IMG/VR virus record: IMGVR_UViG_3300046011_001033
Span: 1 to 26,443 of that record
From: a virus
Direction: 5' to 3' (one strand)
Length of the DNA stretch: 26,443 nucleotides
Both the position numbers and the translations under genes were made by a program. Each line of letters begins with the position of its first letter. The first letter of the stretch is position 1. This document shows positions 1 through 6,700 of the stretch, in pieces. Under the pieces are notes generated by a model. It worked only from the letters and a program-made list of their open reading frames with translations, did no database searches and was not told the origin of the DNA.

Positions 1-185
1 TCACAGATTGCCCGTAATACTTCACGCCATGGGGTTGGTTCTAAATTGATGTCCGTTTTGGGTTGGACAATTTCACGCTTCAACGCACGGACCAAATTAT
101 CATAGTCCGATTTCTGTTCAATCATCTGCAACCGCATCCGCCTGATTTCTTGTTTCAGGTTGTGAACTTCTTGGTAATGGCTCAT
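1..185 (-). CDS. Unknown protein, 3' end cut by the window edge
   Basis: An open frame of 61 codons starts at ATG 185 and runs off the left edge. The ATG overlaps the stop of the preceding gene as ATGA, which suggests translational coupling and supports the start. The visible part is charged and probably helical or coiled coil (MSHYQEVHNLKQEIRRM at the N-terminus), followed by a segment containing TPWREVLRAIC. I do not recognise the family. It is the last visible gene of the operon that begins with the Mom-like protein. Confidence 0.7.
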   Translation of the reverse strand, partial: MSHYQEVHNLKQEIRRMRLQMIEQKSDYDNLVRALKREIVQPKTDINLEPTPWREVLRAIC

Positions 186-397
186 TTGTCACCCCCTTCG
201 GTTAGTTTGATGAATCCCGTGTTTTGGTTTGCCCCAGTGATACGGATAAAATCCACTTCAATCTTTGCTGAATTGATAATTACTTGGCTTACATCTGCCA
301 TTGTTTTTGCCGTTTCGATGTCGATGTCACCATCCTTTAATCGTTCCAACACTTCAAATAGGTGGTCACGCACATCGTTAATCTTGTTTCTTGCCAT
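182..397 (-). CDS. Small conserved phage protein of unknown function
   Basis: This 71-residue protein has a helical first half (INDVRDHLFEVLERLKDGD) followed by a segment containing TAKTMADVSQVIINSAKIEVDF. That pattern is familiar from short phage proteins annotated only as hypothetical. It has no enzymatic motif, signal peptide or membrane segment. Its ATG lies inside the 3' end of the HNH gene (20-nt overlap) and its TGA overlaps the next start as ATGA, so it sits within a translationally coupled operon. The function is unknown. Confidence 0.75.
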   Translation of the reverse strand: MARNKINDVRDHLFEVLERLKDGDIDIETAKTMADVSQVIINSAKIEVDFIRITGANQNTGFIKLTEGGDK

Positions 398-977
398 GTT
401 TTTTTATGTATTTTGTTATTTCTCGTTTGATATTGATTGCATCTTTGATTTCCTTCGGGTACTTCATTGGGTGGTGTTCCTTCATGAAGTGCATTTTGTC
501 CACCATTTCCAAGTTGCTTATGTCGCAATTGTTTTTGTTGCCATCCTTAAACACAATGTATTTGAATGGTGGGATTTTGCCGTTGTGTTGTTCCCAAGTT
601 AATCGGTGAAGGGGTTTGTACCCTTGCTCGGTTTTAATCGTTATAAAGTCCCTATAACTGCTTAAATGCCCTATCGGATGGTAATTGTGTGGGCGTTGCC
701 CTTTGACAAATCGTGTTTCAGCACCATTCAGCATTACACCCTTTGTTCCTTTGCACCAACTTGTGCATCCTTTTTTGAATTTAGGCAAATGCTTGTGTGC
801 GGTGTTTTTCAAATAACCCTGCCAAAAATCCTTATCCTTTCTTAACTTGTTTTTGTATGCAATGTTTTTGATGACATTCGGTGTGCAATTAAACTTCACC
901 GCCAAGTCCTTGTTGTGGGTTACGGGGAACAACAAGCGAAATTCATCCATTTCGGATTCCGTCCATATTTTCATCAA
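378..977 (-). CDS. HNH endonuclease (HNH_3 type) with N-terminal DNA-binding segment
   Basis: The protein has 199 residues. The C-terminal half carries an HNH_3-like core: PLHRLTWEQHNGKIP (residues 122-136, His124 and His131), then FKDGNKNNCDISNLEM (143-158, with Asp145, Asn147, Asn150 and Asn155). The N-terminus (WTESEMDEF then LAVKFNCTPNVIKNIAYK) looks like the helix-turn-helix found in front of many phage HNH nucleases. The usual HH pair is FK here, which I recall in other phage members. The ATG at 977 overlaps the upstream gene by 35 nt; a later Met would delete the conserved WTESE segment. It is probably a free-standing, homing-type nuclease. Confidence 0.88.
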   Translation of the reverse strand: MMKIWTESEMDEFRLLFPVTHNKDLAVKFNCTPNVIKNIAYKNKLRKDKDFWQGYLKNTAHKHLPKFKKGCTSWCKGTKGVMLNGAETRFVKGQRPHNYHPIGHLSSYRDFITIKTEQGYKPLHRLTWEQHNGKIPPFKYIVFKDGNKNNCDISNLEMVDKMHFMKEHHPMKYPKEIKDAINIKREITKYIKKHGKKQD

Positions 978-1209
978 TCATTTCTATTAATTCATCGTGA
1001 TTCATTTGGTCCATGTAGATTGGCGTATTATCTCCAATCCATGTATTCCATGTATTGTATTCCAAGTATTCAATGGCATCAATTTCTTCCATTTCATCCT
1101 GGACCAATATGTCAATCATTTTTTGTTTGCAGTAAATGATGCGTTCTTGCACCATGTCAATACCAATGATGGCTTCATCAAAGCCATCCGCCTTTATGTA
1201 ATTTGCCAT
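943..1209 (-). CDS. Acidic conserved phage protein of unknown function
   Basis: This is an 88-residue, strongly acidic protein. The pattern DGFDEAIIGID, then IIYCKQKMIDILV, EAIEYLEYN-like text and GDNTPIYMD recurs in many unrelated phages in proteins annotated as hypothetical. No catalytic motif or membrane segment is evident. It starts 1 nt after the acetyltransferase stop and its 3' end overlaps the HNH gene by 35 nt, so it belongs to the Mom-like operon. A role in modification or counter-defence can only be guessed from position. Confidence 0.8.
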   Translation of the reverse strand: MANYIKADGFDEAIIGIDMVQERIIYCKQKMIDILVQDEMEEIDAIEYLEYNTWNTWIGDNTPIYMDQMNHDELIEMIDENMDGIRNG

Positions 1210-1210
1210 G

Positions 1211-1771
1211 TCAAAATAATTGTAGTATGTTGTTGTTCAATTCTATTTTCCATAAATTAATGTCGTTGGATGCTTTGAATCCAACATGGTTTATTTTACC
1301 CTTTATCCATGTGTCGTAATGGGTAAATCCAAGTGACCTCCAAAAGTTGTTTGAATCCAAATCAACACGGCACCGCAAAGTGAAACCAATCCGATGAAAC
1401 TTGATGCAAAATTGTTTGCATACATCAAGCAATGCAGTACCATAGTGCAACCGCCTTGCATCGTTCCTAACACAGATTTGTTGAATCTTGGCGTATCTGT
1501 ATGCCGTCATCCCTGGGGTGATTAATACATAACCAACCGCATCATTGTTTGCTTCGCAAATCAGTACCACAAAGTTCCGTTCACCGCCAAACACATATTT
1601 ATCCCAAATTGATTTTTGAATAAACCCAACGGCGTTTGAATTCTCCTTTTGAAGTTTGTCAATCAATGCCATGTCCTTAATGGTTGATGTGCGGACCGAA
1701 ATGTCCTTTATTTTGTCGTGATACAAAACATTTATGAATCCCGTTGAGCAATCAAATTCGCCTAAATTCAT
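1211..1771 (-). CDS. GNAT-family N-acetyltransferase
   Basis: This 186-residue protein has a GNAT fold signature. The central strand and acetyl-CoA loop read AKIQQICVRNDARRLHYGTALL (roughly residues 94-115; the RRLHYGTAL loop corresponds to the Q/R-x-x-G-x-G/A site). A downstream RCRVDLDSNNFWRSLGF segment matches motif B. The substrate is unknown. It begins just after the Mom-like gene, with the leader GACAAATA-ACAA-ATG overlapping that gene's stop, so both are probably on one transcript. Mom itself is GNAT-related, so the pair may act in one pathway (inference). Confidence 0.85.
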   Translation of the reverse strand: MNLGEFDCSTGFINVLYHDKIKDISVRTSTIKDMALIDKLQKENSNAVGFIQKSIWDKYVFGGERNFVVLICEANNDAVGYVLITPGMTAYRYAKIQQICVRNDARRLHYGTALLDVCKQFCIKFHRIGFTLRCRVDLDSNNFWRSLGFTHYDTWIKGKINHVGFKASNDINLWKIELNNNILQLF

Positions 1772-1781
1772 TTGTTATTTG

Positions 1782-2453
1782 TCAAAATAATTTTGTTTGT
1801 GTTGTTGGTTGATAACTTGCATCATATCTTATGTTGTCACCCTTTGGGTATTCCATTGGTTCAATTCTCAATTCCTTCTTGAAATGTTTAATCTGTGTTT
1901 TGCTTCCAATAAAATACACATACCTATTCTTTGGTGGTCTTTGTACCTGGTACATTCGATCACCATACTTTTCTTTGAGTTTTTCAATTCTATTGGATTC
2001 AAATGCAAATTCATCCATCAGTGTTCGTGAATGTAAGTGTTCCAATCCCTTTACTTTCCAATCAAGTTGTGTGTGGCTTTCGCCAAGGTATAAAAAGTTC
2101 GTTGCCTGATAAATGTATCCAGTATGCCCAAATGATTTATCCGCATAAGACACAACAATCATTGGTTTGGGCAACTGCTTCAAACATTGTCCAACAAAGA
2201 ACGATGCTGAATTCTTCTTGGCTGATTCGTCAATACACAATCGATTCAATTCGTAAACCAAATGTTCAAAGGATTCCCCGCAAATACTTCTTTTCATTGT
2301 CAATGGGATTGCATTGCCAAATGTGCAAACACCAATTATCAATCCGTGGTCAAACAAACCAAACGCATACGAAATGGATGTCATGCGTTTTAGGTAATGT
2401 TTTTTTAACAACCATTCCTTGCAGTCGTGATTTTCAATTGGCCGAACTTCCAT
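1782..2453 (-). CDS. mom-like: Mom-like DNA adenine modification protein
   Basis: The protein has 223 residues. It resembles the phage Mu Mom family, GNAT-related enzymes that convert adenine to N6-carbamoylmethyladenine and protect phage DNA from restriction. Visible family features are VRPIENHDCKEW (residues 3-14), KKHYLKR (17-23), YAFGLFDHGLIIGVCTFGN (29-47), ELNRLCIDES (68-77), SYAD (102-105) and HTGYIYQATNFLYLGE (110-125). A basic C-terminal region with YPKGDNIRYDASY ends in QTKLF. I chose ATG 2453 because the longer frame needs a TTG start inside the promoter. GACAAATA lies 2 nt before the ATG. I infer an anti-restriction role. Confidence 0.88.
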   Translation of the reverse strand: MEVRPIENHDCKEWLLKKHYLKRMTSISYAFGLFDHGLIIGVCTFGNAIPLTMKRSICGESFEHLVYELNRLCIDESAKKNSASFFVGQCLKQLPKPMIVVSYADKSFGHTGYIYQATNFLYLGESHTQLDWKVKGLEHLHSRTLMDEFAFESNRIEKLKEKYGDRMYQVQRPPKNRYVYFIGSKTQIKHFKKELRIEPMEYPKGDNIRYDASYQPTTQTKLF

Positions 2454-2467
2454 GCTATTTGTCAATG

Positions 2468-2498
2468 CGAATATAGTTAATCCACACGGAATAAACAA
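2468..2498 (-). promoter_or_regulatory. Housekeeping-type promoter of the Mom-like operon
   Basis: On the minus strand TTG (2498-2496), 20 nt and TATATTCG (2475-2468) approximate the Bacteroidota pattern, with one deviation in the second box (TTCG for TTTG). It lies directly after a terminator hairpin and ends about 15 nt before the ATG at 2453. The transcript would therefore be almost leaderless. Confidence 0.5.
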
Positions 2499-2520
2499 TG
2501 GGGGCGTTATGCCCCCATTT
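2498..2520 (-). terminator. Hairpin terminator between the winged-helix gene and the Mom-like operon
   Basis: A perfect 6-bp GC stem (GGGGGC / GCCCCC) encloses a 5-nt loop and is flanked by A/T pairs. It is followed by T-rich sequence on both strands (ATTGTTTATT on minus, ATTTTGTTTG on plus), so it may work in both directions. It lies 7 nt past the stop of the upstream gene and immediately before the next promoter. Confidence 0.75.
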
Positions 2521-2526
2521 TGTTTG

Positions 2527-2784
2527 TTAAAATTCGTACTCAGTTAAAAAATCAACAAATTGACCTGGGCAAATTTGGCAGAACTTATCATCGCTTACAC
2601 ACACATAATTTTTTTGTGTCAATTGAGACAAATATCCCTTTACTTGCTTTTCGGTGAAATCGGTTACAAATTCCATAACTTCTTTGAAATATGTAAAGTC
2701 ACCACCAGTATATCGGTCAGATGCTTTTACAATTGATTGCAAAACTGAGATTTCGTTGTCGTTTAGATTTGTGTAGTTTTTCAT
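2527..2784 (-). CDS. Small winged-helix-like protein, possible regulator
   Basis: From ATG 2784 this gene gives 85 residues. The text LNDNEISVLQSIVKASDR, then FTEKQVKGYLSQLTQKNYVCVSDD looks like a small winged helix: helices, a recognition-like helix and a two-stranded wing. It could bind DNA, but no target is known. I chose ATG 2784 because GACAAATA sits exactly 2 nt upstream, as in two other genes; ATG 2796 is also possible, while the longer TTG frame overlaps the promoter. It is a single-gene unit between its own promoter and the 2498-2520 hairpin. Confidence 0.72.
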   Translation of the reverse strand: MKNYTNLNDNEISVLQSIVKASDRYTGGDFTYFKEVMEFVTDFTEKQVKGYLSQLTQKNYVCVSDDKFCQICPGQFVDFLTEYEF

Positions 2785-2805
2785 AGTATTTGTCATATTG
2801 TTCAA

Positions 2806-2836
2806 CAAATGTACACCTATTATTTGTAATTCCAAA
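2806..2836 (-). promoter_or_regulatory. Housekeeping-type promoter of the winged-helix gene
   Basis: TTTG (2836-2833), exactly 19 nt and TACATTTG (2813-2806) match the Bacteroidota consensus fully. It lies in the A/T-rich gap after the terminase gene and points at the ATG at 2784. Confidence 0.75.
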
Positions 2837-2863
2837 TATAAAATGAAAAATAATTAAAAAAAA

Positions 2864-4021
2864 TTATCGGATGTCGTATTGGCCGTATGACGATTTGATT
2901 CCAAGTGCCATCATCTCGAAGTACCTCCAACTGTCAATTCCGTGATCCGTTCCCGTTGGTGTATTCATTGTACGCCCTTGGGCATCGGTATCCCAACAAT
3001 AGTTGCGCAGTTCTTTAATTAGGTTTGTGGAAGTGGATGTAACCAAATACGATTGGCTTTGCATGATTTGGATTCCGTAGTTGATTGAATCCTTTCCCTT
3101 GGTCACTCCCTTAATTCTTATCCCGTATCTCCGTATTTCATCAATTGACTTTGGTTCTGCGCTATCCGCATATACTGGCACAAAGTTGGGCAATGCCTTT
3201 GCAATATCCGAATTAAGCATCCCCGTGCGATATGCGACCTCATCAACGATTCGTTGGCCATTGTACTCATATACGGCCACTATTGCCGTAGGGTCGTTTG
3301 TATAACCGAAATCGACACCGCAACCAAGCAACCTTGCATCCTCGGGAATCTTGTCAATAGTTTGCCAATTGCTGAATATAACCCCTTGTAGGTTTCCAAT
3401 CTCACCAAGCCCATATACTTTCCACCAATTACGCCAATAGTTGCTTGTTTCAGCCCTATCCCGTGCCTTTTCAATTTCTGCCACGATGGATTTATCCAAC
3501 GCTTCGTTGTCCTTGTATGTTAGTACAATCATTTCCGCATCAGGGTCGCCCACCAATTCGCTATCCACCCAAAACTCCGCCACTGGGTTGTAATCCAAAT
3601 AAATGAATTTACGGGTACGGATTGCCATTTGGTAGTACGATTCCCAATCTATGTTGTTGCACTCGTTTACGAATAAAACATCACGCCTTGCACCCCTCAA
3701 CTTTTGTGGTTGATCCGCCGAAAAGAATTCAATGTATGAATCATTTGAGAATGTGTAGGTGAGTGAAGATTTGTTCCACTTGTTTGGGTCATACATTCCC
3801 ACCATGTCCATGATTTTTAGAAAGTCACGGATTGCACCCCTCCGCAAATGCGGGATGGTTTCGGACACCACACTAATTTCACACTTTGGGTTTTGCACCG
3901 CGTATGTGATAAGCATGGGAATAATACTGAATGTTTTGCTCGAACTTGTTCCACCGCGCACGATTCTAACCCGCTTTCGCAGTTGTGAAATCTTTGTTTG
4001 GGCGGTGGTTCTTTGAAGCAT
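2864..4021 (-). CDS. terL: Terminase large subunit
   Basis: This 385-residue protein is the ATP-driven packaging motor and DNA-cutting nuclease. The ATPase part shows a Walker A-like loop RGGTSSSKT (residues 22-30), the RGAIRDFL region and a Walker B FVNEC (117-121), with Glu120 the likely catalytic residue. The C-terminal RNase H-like nuclease shows GCGVDFGYTNDPTAIVAV, YADSAEPKSIDEIRR and DHGIDSWRYF, which carry the acidic metal-binding residues. The length is typical for compact phage terminases. Its ATG overlaps the stop of the small subunit candidate by 1 nt (TAATG). It lies far from the portal gene in this window. Confidence 0.95.
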   Translation of the reverse strand: MLQRTTAQTKISQLRKRVRIVRGGTSSSKTFSIIPMLITYAVQNPKCEISVVSETIPHLRRGAIRDFLKIMDMVGMYDPNKWNKSSLTYTFSNDSYIEFFSADQPQKLRGARRDVLFVNECNNIDWESYYQMAIRTRKFIYLDYNPVAEFWVDSELVGDPDAEMIVLTYKDNEALDKSIVAEIEKARDRAETSNYWRNWWKVYGLGEIGNLQGVIFSNWQTIDKIPEDARLLGCGVDFGYTNDPTAIVAVYEYNGQRIVDEVAYRTGMLNSDIAKALPNFVPVYADSAEPKSIDEIRRYGIRIKGVTKGKDSINYGIQIMQSQSYLVTSTSTNLIKELRNYCWDTDAQGRTMNTPTGTDHGIDSWRYFEMMALGIKSSYGQYDIR

Positions 4022-4341
4022 TATTTTACATCCAAATCAATACCATTGAAAATTGGTTTTTCGGTGGTGACATCAATTTGTTGGGTAGGCATACCAAAGC
4101 CCGAATCCATCAATTGTTTGTATGCACCGACATCACCTTTCCTTGCCTTGTGTATCATGGCAAGTGTTATTAAATCTTCTTGGGATAGTTTTTCCAATTC
4201 ACCCGTAATGGGGTTTTTGCTTTCTTGCATTACCTCCAACCATTTCCGTGCGATGGTGCTTCGGTTCTTGCTTCCCTTTGGCCTGCCATTGGGGTTGCCA
4301 CTCTCCCCAGGTTGGAACGGAATCAAATCTTCTTTGCTCAT
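4021..4341 (-). CDS. terS: Candidate terminase small subunit (DUF5681-like)
   Basis: From ATG 4341 this is a 106-residue protein. Near its N-terminus FQPGESGNPNGRPKGSKNRST matches the DUF5681 signature, found in phage proteins next to the large terminase subunit. A helical remainder follows (LSQEDLITLAMIHKARKGDVGAYKQLMDSG). The small subunit normally recognises phage DNA and loads the large subunit; that role is inferred from position and the 1-nt overlap. A longer frame to 4392 would need GTG and overlap the neighbour, whereas the ATG has a strong A-rich leader. Confidence 0.75.
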   Translation of the reverse strand: MSKEDLIPFQPGESGNPNGRPKGSKNRSTIARKWLEVMQESKNPITGELEKLSQEDLITLAMIHKARKGDVGAYKQLMDSGFGMPTQQIDVTTEKPIFNGIDLDVK

Positions 4342-4358
4342 TCTGTTTTTGTTCTGTT

Positions 4359-4532
4359 TTAATCGTTTGGCAAAATAGGAATCGGCATCCACATATAAGG
4401 TTCGTGAATTGGGTAATCATCACTGGCACGATACCATTGCCCGTCTAAAATGTAGGCAACCTCTTTGGTGTCAATTAATACCCACACTTGGTCATGTGGT
4501 ATGGTGTCGCGGGTTTCTCTCCATGCTTTCAT
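4359..4532 (-). CDS. Small DUF551-like protein
   Basis: The gene encodes 57 residues starting MKAWRETRDTIPHDQVWVLI and ending with a YMWMPIPILP motif. The alternation of WVLIDTKEVAYILDGQWYR and a W-M-P-x-P-x-x-P end resembles the DUF551 family of small phage proteins with unknown function. The ATG overlaps the ParB-like stop as ATGA, which fixes the start; the longer frame would require TTG. Confidence 0.65.
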   Translation of the reverse strand: MKAWRETRDTIPHDQVWVLIDTKEVAYILDGQWYRASDDYPIHEPYMWMPIPILPND

Positions 4533-5035
4533 AGTTCTAATAATTTCCAAACGGCTTGTTCGGGTGTTGATGCTATTTTTTGTAGTGCTTTTTTTACTTG
4601 GTTGTATTCATCAGGTGTGTATTCCAATGTGATTTTTTGTGTATCAATCTTTGGTTCGTCCTCCACTTCGTCAATAACTTTTGGAAGTTCCAATCCCCAA
4701 TCTTCTAAATCGTCCGCGTCAAAATCGTTGGCAAGTGCATCCCAATCCCACGATCCGTAATTGGTGTTGTCGCGGATTAAAAATTCCATTTGGCGTTCTG
4801 CACTCCAATCAACTTTTTGGCAAGGTACGGTTGTAAACCCAAGTTCTTTCATTGCCATAAATCTTTGGTTGCCACCCAAAATCATGTTGTCTTGGTTGAT
4901 AATCAATGGTCGAACCATCGTCATGTCGGGGAATTCCCGAATGGACTTTACCAACTGTTCAAACTTGTGGTCCTTAATGAACCTGGGATTCGCATCGTTG
5001 GGATGAATGTCGTTTATATTGTACGCTTCAATCAT
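4529..5035 (-). CDS. ParB/sulfiredoxin-fold nuclease-like protein
   Basis: This 168-residue protein has a ParB N-terminal-type domain: NANPR-like text at residues 12-17, FEQLVKSIREFP (25-36), then PLIINQDNMILGGNQRFMAM (43-62). GGNQR is the characteristic nucleotide or phosphate loop. There is no partition-type helix-turn-helix; the C-terminus is acidic. Phage ParB-like proteins of this sort are often encoded near terminase and methyltransferase genes and some cut DNA. Here it follows a small HNH gene and precedes the terminase, with ATGA overlaps on both sides. A packaging or processing role is inferred. Confidence 0.87.
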   Translation of the reverse strand: MIEAYNINDIHPNDANPRFIKDHKFEQLVKSIREFPDMTMVRPLIINQDNMILGGNQRFMAMKELGFTTVPCQKVDWSAERQMEFLIRDNTNYGSWDWDALANDFDADDLEDWGLELPKVIDEVEDEPKIDTQKITLEYTPDEYNQVKKALQKIASTPEQAVWKLLEL

Positions 5036-5283
5036 TTGTTCATTTTTATTTGGTGTGTGATGATTAAAAAATCACGATATTGTTTTTTGTCACCATACTT
5101 GATGTGGCATGGCCTACAAAGTGCTTGTAAATTCTCAATGGTATCTTTTGTTTTACTCCCTCCCATTCCGCGGCAATCAATATGATTTATGTCCACGGCT
5201 TTTGAGCCACACACTTCGCATGGAATAAAATCGGATGTGTCGTATCCGAAATGATTCATGTAAATTTTAGTGTGTTTCTGCAT
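5032..5283 (-). CDS. Small HNH endonuclease with zinc-binding cysteines
   Basis: This 83-residue protein has a complete compact HNH domain: CEVC (residues 22-25), DINHIDCRGMGG (31-42, His34), IENLQALCRPCH (49-60). Two CxxC pairs form the structural zinc site, and His34, Asn51 and His60 fit the HNH signature. It lies two genes before the terminase pair. Small HNH proteins beside terminases, such as HK97 gp74, are known to assist packaging cleavage. Its 3' end overlaps the ParB-like start as ATGA. Confidence 0.9.
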   Translation of the reverse strand: MQKHTKIYMNHFGYDTSDFIPCEVCGSKAVDINHIDCRGMGGSKTKDTIENLQALCRPCHIKYGDKKQYRDFLIITHQIKMNK

Positions 5284-5470
5284 TTAGTTGCCTAATTTGT
5301 GTTAACCATTCGCCCCATCGTTCACGATCCGCAAACCTTACTTTGCACTTATCACAAATATAAATCAAATTGGAATCTATGTGTGGTCCAGTGGGGTTGA
5401 TTTTTTCTTCCGTGCTTACTTTGTAATGGTCACAAACTTCACATTCATTCTTGCACTTTATAAGTTTCAT
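5267..5470 (-). CDS. Small two-CxxC protein, zinc-ribbon-like
   Basis: This 67-residue protein has CEVC near residue 10 and ICDKC near residue 38, spaced as in a small zinc ribbon, then a basic C-terminal helix (FADRERWGEWLTQIRQL). The function is not known. It overlaps the genes on both sides, by 26 nt upstream and 17 nt downstream. The similarity of its first CEVC motif to that of the HNH gene next door may mean a shared zinc-finger origin (inference). Confidence 0.7.
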   Translation of the reverse strand: MKLIKCKNECEVCDHYKVSTEEKINPTGPHIDSNLIYICDKCKVRFADRERWGEWLTQIRQLNAETH

Positions 5471-5852
5471 ACACTTGGGTCAATTCATTTATCATGGTTT
5501 GCCATGCCTTTGGGTTGCAAGTACACGGCTTGTAAATTCTTTTGCTTTGGAATATCCTTGACCACATTTCCGCAATCTTGGTTGCTTCCGTTGGGCTTAA
5601 TGTTGTGGAGTTGATGGATTTGAAGTGTGTCCACCAATCGTATTCGCCTTCGGTCATGCACAATGGTTTGCGGTTTGGGAATATCTTGTTCAATTTGTGT
5701 TTACGGGCATCGCAGCCGCAATCCTCTCCAGCTACAAACTTGGTCAAAAATTCAATCCCCGTGGCTTTCGTTACCTTCTGTATCGTATCCCCCAGTCCGA
5801 TGGATGGTCGTGATTCGGTAAACTGTTTCCGTGTGTCTTTTTTCTTCTGCAT
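5445..5852 (-). CDS. Cys-containing conserved phage protein of unknown function
   Basis: This 135-residue protein has GLGDTIQKVTKATGIEFLTKFVAGEDCGCDARKHKLNKIFP in two adjoining parts (about residues 19-59), followed by KPLCMTEGEYDWW and a CTCNP motif. The pattern is familiar from Bacteroidota phage proteins called hypothetical. The cysteines (GEDCGCD, PLC, CTC) could bind zinc. The start at 5852 lies 101 nt inside the sigma factor gene; no later Met would keep the conserved GLGDTIQK region, so the long overlap seems genuine. Confidence 0.75.
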   Translation of the reverse strand: MQKKKDTRKQFTESRPSIGLGDTIQKVTKATGIEFLTKFVAGEDCGCDARKHKLNKIFPNRKPLCMTEGEYDWWTHFKSINSTTLSPTEATKIAEMWSRIFQSKRIYKPCTCNPKAWQTMINELTQVYETYKVQE

Positions 5853-6360
5853 ATATCTTGTATTTGTTTTGTGTCCTTTGTTTGATAAATTGTTTGGCGT
5901 TCTTGATGGAGTTAAACACCGAATGTGTTGGAATACCCGTGCGTTTTTCTATCTCTCTCATGCTATGACCATACACAAAATGGAGTTCCAATAACATTTG
6001 GTCATAGTCACGCAGTTCATCAATTGCGTTCTTTACCTCACCCATCAAATCAGAATGTGCCATTTCAGCCATTTCGGGGCTTTCTACGGGAACAAAATGG
6101 TCTTGGTGTGGTATTGTGTTCTTTTGGCTTCGTTTGATGTCCATAAACGCATTGTGAAGCATTTTGAAAAGATAAATGGTGTTGATTGTTCCGTGGTGGT
6201 TTGTTAGCCGTGTAAAATTTCCTTCCGCCAGTTGTATTTCTGCCAACTTCAAATACATTGATTGTACCATGTCGTCCGATTCGTCACCCGTCGCCCCAAG
6301 GTATTTGGCAATCTTCAACCATTCGTTGTGCCGTTTCGCTATGGCTTCAAGTGTTACCAA
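5752..6360 (-). CDS. ECF-like RNA polymerase sigma factor
   Basis: The 202-residue protein has the two-domain layout of extracytoplasmic-function sigma factors. Sigma region 2 covers about residues 10-78, with DESDDMVQSMYLKL (26-39) and LFKMLHNAFMDIKR (64-77). Sigma region 4 covers about 113-160, with LRDYDQMLLELHFVYGHS and the helix-turn-helix MREIEKRTGIPTHSVFNSIK. It would redirect host RNA polymerase to phage promoters. The best start is TTG 6360, because the next Met (residue 31) lies inside region 2. The tail after residue 165 overlaps the next gene. I propose it recognises the late motifs near 15.7, 20.6, 22.9 and 23.9 kb. Confidence 0.85.
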   Translation of the reverse strand: MVTLEAIAKRHNEWLKIAKYLGATGDESDDMVQSMYLKLAEIQLAEGNFTRLTNHHGTINTIYLFKMLHNAFMDIKRSQKNTIPHQDHFVPVESPEMAEMAHSDLMGEVKNAIDELRDYDQMLLELHFVYGHSMREIEKRTGIPTHSVFNSIKNAKQFIKQRTQNKYKIYAEEKRHTETVYRITTIHRTGGYDTEGNESHGD

Positions 6361-6700
6361 TGTATGATTCTATTTGTAATTTGAAATCGTCAAACGAATA
6401 TACAACCACATAGGCGTAATTCATTGCAGTGACTAACTTTTCCCACTCTTTTTGGTGTGTGCTTTGCTTGTTTGGTTTGATTTTAAGTTCGATGAATAAC
6501 CCGTGGTGTGTTTTATTGGGGATGAACAACACAAGGTCGGCCACCCCCGCCAATACTCCTTCGGCTTTTAATCTTTGAGCCGTTCGCAAATCGCGTGATC
6601 CTCCATTGGGAACATGAATCAAATGGTTTGCCCACTGGCGGTATGCCAACCGAAACCACTTAACGCAGTTGACTTGTAAACGGCTTTCAAGATGTTTCAT
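6347..6700 (-). CDS. VRR-NUC domain nuclease
   Basis: The 117-residue protein is a stand-alone VRR-NUC (PD-(D/E)xK) nuclease. The motifs are Glu5, HVPNGGSRDLRTAQRLKAEG (29-48), GVADLVLF (52-59, Asp55), FIELK (69-73, Glu71 and Lys73) and Gln83. In phages this domain acts in replication and recombination, including cutting of branched DNA. It lies in the replication-side operon, coupled to the upstream small gene by ATGA, and its 3' end overlaps the sigma gene by 14 nt. Confidence 0.93.
   Translation of the reverse strand: MKHLESRLQVNCVKWFRLAYRQWANHLIHVPNGGSRDLRTAQRLKAEGVLAGVADLVLFIPNKTHHGLFIELKIKPNKQSTHQKEWEKLVTAMNYAYVVVYSFDDFKLQIESYIGNT

Noticed and set aside
63-602. A 179-codon plus-strand frame at the left edge
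   Set aside because: It lies opposite the HNH gene and two coupled small genes with recognisable family text; the product is hydrophobic shadow sequence.
2836-2863. A/T-only inverted repeat (ATAATT/AATTAT) considered as the terminase terminator
   Set aside because: The stem is 6 bp of A/T only and too weak to call.
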